DNA of 64,000 bases. It comes from Verrucomicrobiota bacterium (GTDB taxonomy: Bacteria; Verrucomicrobiota; Verrucomicrobiia; Limisphaerales; UBA1319). Every line of letters begins with the position of its first letter. Within the stretch, counting starts at the first letter, position 1. Positions 61,292 through 64,000 of this stretch are shown here, one piece after another. The notes under the pieces were generated by a model, which did no database searches, was not told the DNA's origin, and saw nothing but the letters and a program-made list of their open reading frames with translations. Both the position numbers and the translations under genes were made by a program. The stretch is taken from positions 24,617-88,616 of the forward strand of contig JAKLFB010000024.1 of NCBI GenBank assembly GCA_022711435.1. Direction: 5' to 3'.

Positions 61292-62734
61292 ATGAAACCC
61301 AGATTGTCGTGCGCATGTTTTGCGGCTGCTCTGATTGTGCTCGGCGGTGCCGGCAGTGCCTTGGGAGATCCGGTCGAAGGACCCAACGGGCACTACTACG
61401 AAGTGTTCAGCGCTCCAGGCATTTCCTGGGATGTTGCCAACGGGATGGCTCAAGAAATGTCCTGGGATTGCGCCCAAGGACACTTGGCGACGATTACCAG
61501 CCCGGAAGAGGATGCCTTCATCCTGGGGCTGATCGGCGACACGGGGGAACACTGGGCTGGGGGGTTCCAGGAACCCGGTCTGCTGCCGAGTTCTGCAGAG
61601 GTCCTGGTTGCCGGGACCGCGTGTCCGTGGTTGGCCGGAATGCCGGTTGACACCCTGGTGAACGAATACACGCCCGAACCACCGGATATGGCGCCAGCTC
61701 AATCTCCAGCCTGGGCGGCAATATGCGTCGAAGAGGGCGCAATCATCACATGGAACGCATCCGGTATCGTGGGCCATCCGCCTGTTTACGGTGACCAGAC
61801 AGGCCCCGATGGCTCCCCCGGCACATTGGCATATAAGCAGACCGGAGCCGAGCACGGCCTATCTGATGTGGTGGCTCCGCACAACGCACTCGTAGGGGTA
61901 TTCCTCGGACCCGGCATGCCGGACCCCGGGGCGACGCCGGCCCCGCTGGACTTCTCGTCACCCGAGAGCCGAGATTACCTGAGCTTGAATCCGCTCCTGC
62001 AGCAGGTGTTCTTCATGGGGGATGGCCTGAGGAGCGATCTCGAGCCACAGGCAGTCGTTGCGCCTCCGGGCGCCACGCGGTTGTTCCTGGGCTCGACGGA
62101 CGGCTACGGATGGGCAAACAACGTCGGTGCGTTTGATGTCAGCCTTCAAAGCAGTTGCGGTGAACCAGCCGGCGGTTGGCAATGGATCACGGGCGAAAAT
62201 TGGGATTACACGAATTGGGGAACTGGCGAGCCCAATGACGCCTCCGGCCTCGGCTCGGAGCAGCATCTTGGCGTTGGCTGGTGGCCAGCAGACTGGGACG
62301 ATCCAGCGTGGAACGACGAGGGTGCTCTTGGCAACATCGTCGGTTTCGTTGTTGAGTATGAGGGTGTCGAGCGGCCTGTTGCCGAATGTGTGCCCACGAC
62401 CAACCCGTCGGGCAAGAACATTCCGAAGGCCGGAAACAACCCAAGGAGCGGGCAGAATCCAGACGGGTTCTACGAGCTGCGGGCAACCGACAACTGTAGT
62501 CCTGAGCCAATGATCTACGTTGGGGATACGGCGAGTGATTTTGTGGCCGGCCCGTTCGGGAGCGGCCAGAAGGTCAAGATCACTCAAGCGCCGGGTGTTG
62601 AGCCGAAGATCAAGGAGATAGGCGGCGGGATCATGCACATCCAACTCAAAGGCGATGCGATTGTGATCGCAGTGGACGCTGCGGGCATCTTGTCTGCGCC
62701 GTGCGATTGTCGGGTGCCGCCTCCGCCGAAGTGA
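61292..62734 (+). CDS. Exported C-type-lectin-like protein split by a second lectin-like module
   Basis: 480 aa from ATG 61292; GAGAGGTG 5-12 bp upstream is the ribosome site. Signal peptide to ~25 (CFAAALIVLGGAGSALG). Residues 30-94 are the first half of a CTLD (SWDVANGMAQEM, GHLATITSPEEDAFIL, HWAGGFQE) and 291-357 the second (EPAGGWQWITGENWDYTNW, GEPNDAS, GFVVEYEG). In normal CTLDs these halves are contiguous (GGFQ...EPAGGWQW). Here ~196 residues lie between, resembling a LecA/PA-IL-like module with FFMGDGLRSDL and ATRLFLGSTDGYGWANN. The C-terminal ~120 residues (GKNIPKAGNNPRSGQNPDGFY, KVKITQAPGV) match planctomycetal exported proteins. Sugar binding is plausible; ligand unknown. The GC of this region is lower than that of the rest, suggesting acquisition. 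Confidence 0.75.
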   Translation: MKPRLSCACFAAALIVLGGAGSALGDPVEGPNGHYYEVFSAPGISWDVANGMAQEMSWDCAQGHLATITSPEEDAFILGLIGDTGEHWAGGFQEPGLLPSSAEVLVAGTACPWLAGMPVDTLVNEYTPEPPDMAPAQSPAWAAICVEEGAIITWNASGIVGHPPVYGDQTGPDGSPGTLAYKQTGAEHGLSDVVAPHNALVGVFLGPGMPDPGATPAPLDFSSPESRDYLSLNPLLQQVFFMGDGLRSDLEPQAVVAPPGATRLFLGSTDGYGWANNVGAFDVSLQSSCGEPAGGWQWITGENWDYTNWGTGEPNDASGLGSEQHLGVGWWPADWDDPAWNDEGALGNIVGFVVEYEGVERPVAECVPTTNPSGKNIPKAGNNPRSGQNPDGFYELRATDNCSPEPMIYVGDTASDFVAGPFGSGQKVKITQAPGVEPKIKEIGGGIMHIQLKGDAIVIAVDAAGILSAPCDCRVPPPPK

Positions 62735-62755
62735 GGCAGAAGTTTCCCGTTCAAC

Positions 62756-62991
62756 GTGAACGCGGAGCAGGCGCTCAAGGACCAGTTGCGCCGGCGAGGC
62801 TGGACGCAAGCTGAGCTGGGCCGCCGGCGCAAAGGGGACCCGGAGAAAGTGGAGATCGCCAGCCGGTGGCGCGCGCCCATCCGATGATGACAGTCGGGAT
62901 GGCCGAACGTCTTCCGATGGGAACCTGGACACACGTTTCCAACTGCTTGGCGCAGAAGCGCACGAACAACCGCCAGTGTCAAAAGTTTTGA
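62756..62991 (+). pseudogene. Frameshifted C-terminal relic of a RAYT-type transposase
   Basis: Two frames overlap. 62756-62887 reads NAEQALKDQLRRRGWTQAEL and GRRRKGDPEKVEIASR; 62884-62991 reads MMTVGMAERLPMGTWTHVSN. Together they match the C-terminal tail of REP-associated (IS200-like) transposases of this phylum (RRKGDPEKVxIAxRLRxETTMTxxWIAERLxMGTWTHVSN), with a shift and a lost segment near 62880. It is non-functional. It begins right after the lectin gene's stop. 62992-63217 shows nothing else convincing. Confidence 0.6.
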
Positions 62992-63217
62992 CCGATCCCT
63001 GCTCCTAGAAGAGCAATCCAAGGTATCCGTGAGCGAGAAAACGCCGAAAATCCTTAACCAATGTGGGACAGTGAGAGCCAGCCTGTTGGCTGTTGGTTAT
63101 TTTCTTTGCTCTGGGCAACATCGGTGAGTGCTTGTATTGGTATTCATGGAGATTGGGCGCCGGCGCTGCTGCTCGGCGGCGAGCCGGTGAGCGTGGCGTT
63201 AGCATGGGGAAAGAAAT

Positions 63218-63625
63218 ATGTTTAGCGTCAAACCAGGACGTGGACCCTCCCTCATGGGCGGAATTGGCGGAATCGTCGTCGCGTTGTTCGGCGTGATCTG
63301 GACCGTGGGTGCAATGTCGATGGGGGCGCCGCCGTTCTTTGCCTTGTTTGGATTGATGTTTGTGGGCCTGGCAATCGCCGGCGTCGTCTACAACCTCTAC
63401 AATGCGACAAGCCGCAACCGGATGAGCACCTACGACGTGACTACGGAGCGTGAGGAGGCAGACCCAATTGCCGACGCACTTGGACGCGGAGGAGTGCCTC
63501 CTGAGCCATCACAGGGCACTCCGTCCAAGGGGCCGCGGAAGTTCCCTGGCGACCACTGTCCGTTTTGCGGGACCAAGGTTGATCATGATTTCGATTATTG
63601 TCCGAAATGTGGGAAGGACATTTGA
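63218..63625 (+). CDS. Small membrane protein with C-terminal zinc ribbon
   Basis: 135 aa. Two helices near the N-terminus (GGIGGIVVALFGVIWTVGAM, PFFALFGLMFVGLAIAGVVY) and, after a flexible linker, the double CxxC ribbon HCPFCGTKVDHDFDYCPKCGK. The pattern is common in short bacterial membrane proteins; the partner is unknown. It lies between two RAYT relics, so it may have come with the mobile debris. Confidence 0.75.
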   Translation: MFSVKPGRGPSLMGGIGGIVVALFGVIWTVGAMSMGAPPFFALFGLMFVGLAIAGVVYNLYNATSRNRMSTYDVTTEREEADPIADALGRGGVPPEPSQGTPSKGPRKFPGDHCPFCGTKVDHDFDYCPKCGKDI

Positions 63626-63704
63626 ACGCCGCGTATAGGGGTCAGTTCTTATAATCTACAATAGAGGGTTGACCGGCAACCGCCCCAATGCTTTCATTGC
63701 GCCC

Positions 63705-64000
63705 ATGCCCAGACCGTTCCGCATCCAGTTTGCCGGAGCGATCTACCACTTGATGAGCCGCGGCGACCGGCGGGAGCCGATCTTCCGCGATGACACCGAC
63801 CGCCGCGGTTTTCTGGCCACCCTGGGGGAAGCGTGCGAAAAGACCGGCTGGCAGGTGCATGCCTATTGTTTGAAACCCAGCAGCCGTTGTCGGCTTACCG
63901 GTGGAGCAGTTACCCGCTCTACTTGGCGGTGGGGCGGCGGCCGGGCTGGTTGCGGGTGGACCGGCTGCTGGGCGAGCACGGTCTGGCCAGGGACGACGCT
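63705..64000 (+). pseudogene. RAYT transposase relic with internal deletion (incomplete at window end)
   Basis: The start MPRPFRIQFAGAIYHLMSRG then DRREPIFRDDTDRRGFL and WQVHAYCL are the N-terminal part of a REP-associated tyrosine transposase. The next conserved piece should be MPNHFHLVV (HUH motif) and the following ~100 residues; they are absent. Instead, after VHAYCLKPSS, the +1 frame reads YRWSSYPLYLA ... RPGWLRVDRLLGEHGLARDD, the later C-terminal part of the same family. So an internal deletion with frame change has removed the catalytic HUH. It runs off the window's end. Confidence 0.75.

Overview
The window is high-GC DNA that most resembles a Verrucomicrobiota genome of the Limisphaerales/Pedosphaera type. 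The reasons are three orphan pseudopilin-like proteins sharing one GFTLIELLVVIAIIAIL signature, many secreted or lipoprotein catabolic enzymes (sulfatase, Gfo/Idh/MocA oxidoreductases with twin-arginine-like leaders, a DUF6807 fusion, a beta-helix protein), a DUF4912-like protein, and palindromic and RAYT-type repeat debris. This assignment is inference from gene content; no rRNA or tRNA gene was recognised.

Left part (1-11.2 kb): the 3' end of a tyrosine recombinase, a giant BcrA/D-type activase fused to a dehydratase-like region, an aldo/keto reductase, an exported Ig-like protein gene broken by one amber codon, a pseudopilin, and a dihydroxy-acid dehydratase that carries an inserted SnoaL/NTF2-like domain. 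11.2-28.5 kb is a carbohydrate-oriented region: a BNR/sialidase-like protein, a beta-helix protein, a HEAT-like protein, a double alpha/beta-hydrolase fused to DUF6807 and overlapping a tandem metallo-beta-lactamase protein (ATGA), a complete ribose-type ABC importer (binding protein, permease, double ATPase, permease), a divergent pseudopilin, and an octaheme cytochrome c of the hydroxylamine-oxidoreductase type.

Middle (28.5-44.9 kb) is mainly housekeeping and envelope: MutY, RNase HIII, a 273-bp MITE-like inverted-repeat element placed exactly between two stop codons, M20 dipeptidase, a very long AsmA-like protein, HldD, a TPR protein, NfeD, an ECF sigma / small membrane protein / periplasmic protein module, an ABC-2-like membrane protein, a PAS protein and a DUF4912-like protein.

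Right part (44.9-64 kb): sulfatase, two oxidoreductases and a pseudopilin in one direction; an AAA/DUF4143 ATPase; a NarL-type two-component pair; a secreted metallo-hydrolase; a lipoprotein and DUF4239 protein; DeoC with a third Gfo/Idh oxidoreductase; the CrcB/DUF190 pair; a C-type lectin-like protein split by a second lectin-like module; a zinc-ribbon membrane protein; and two decayed RAYT transposase relics.

The main points for a second look are the domain-inserted IlvD, the split lectin, the HAO-like cytochrome, the hydrolase/MBL pair, the in-frame amber codon, and hairpin or tandem repeats that run in frame into the signal-peptide region of three exported-protein genes.
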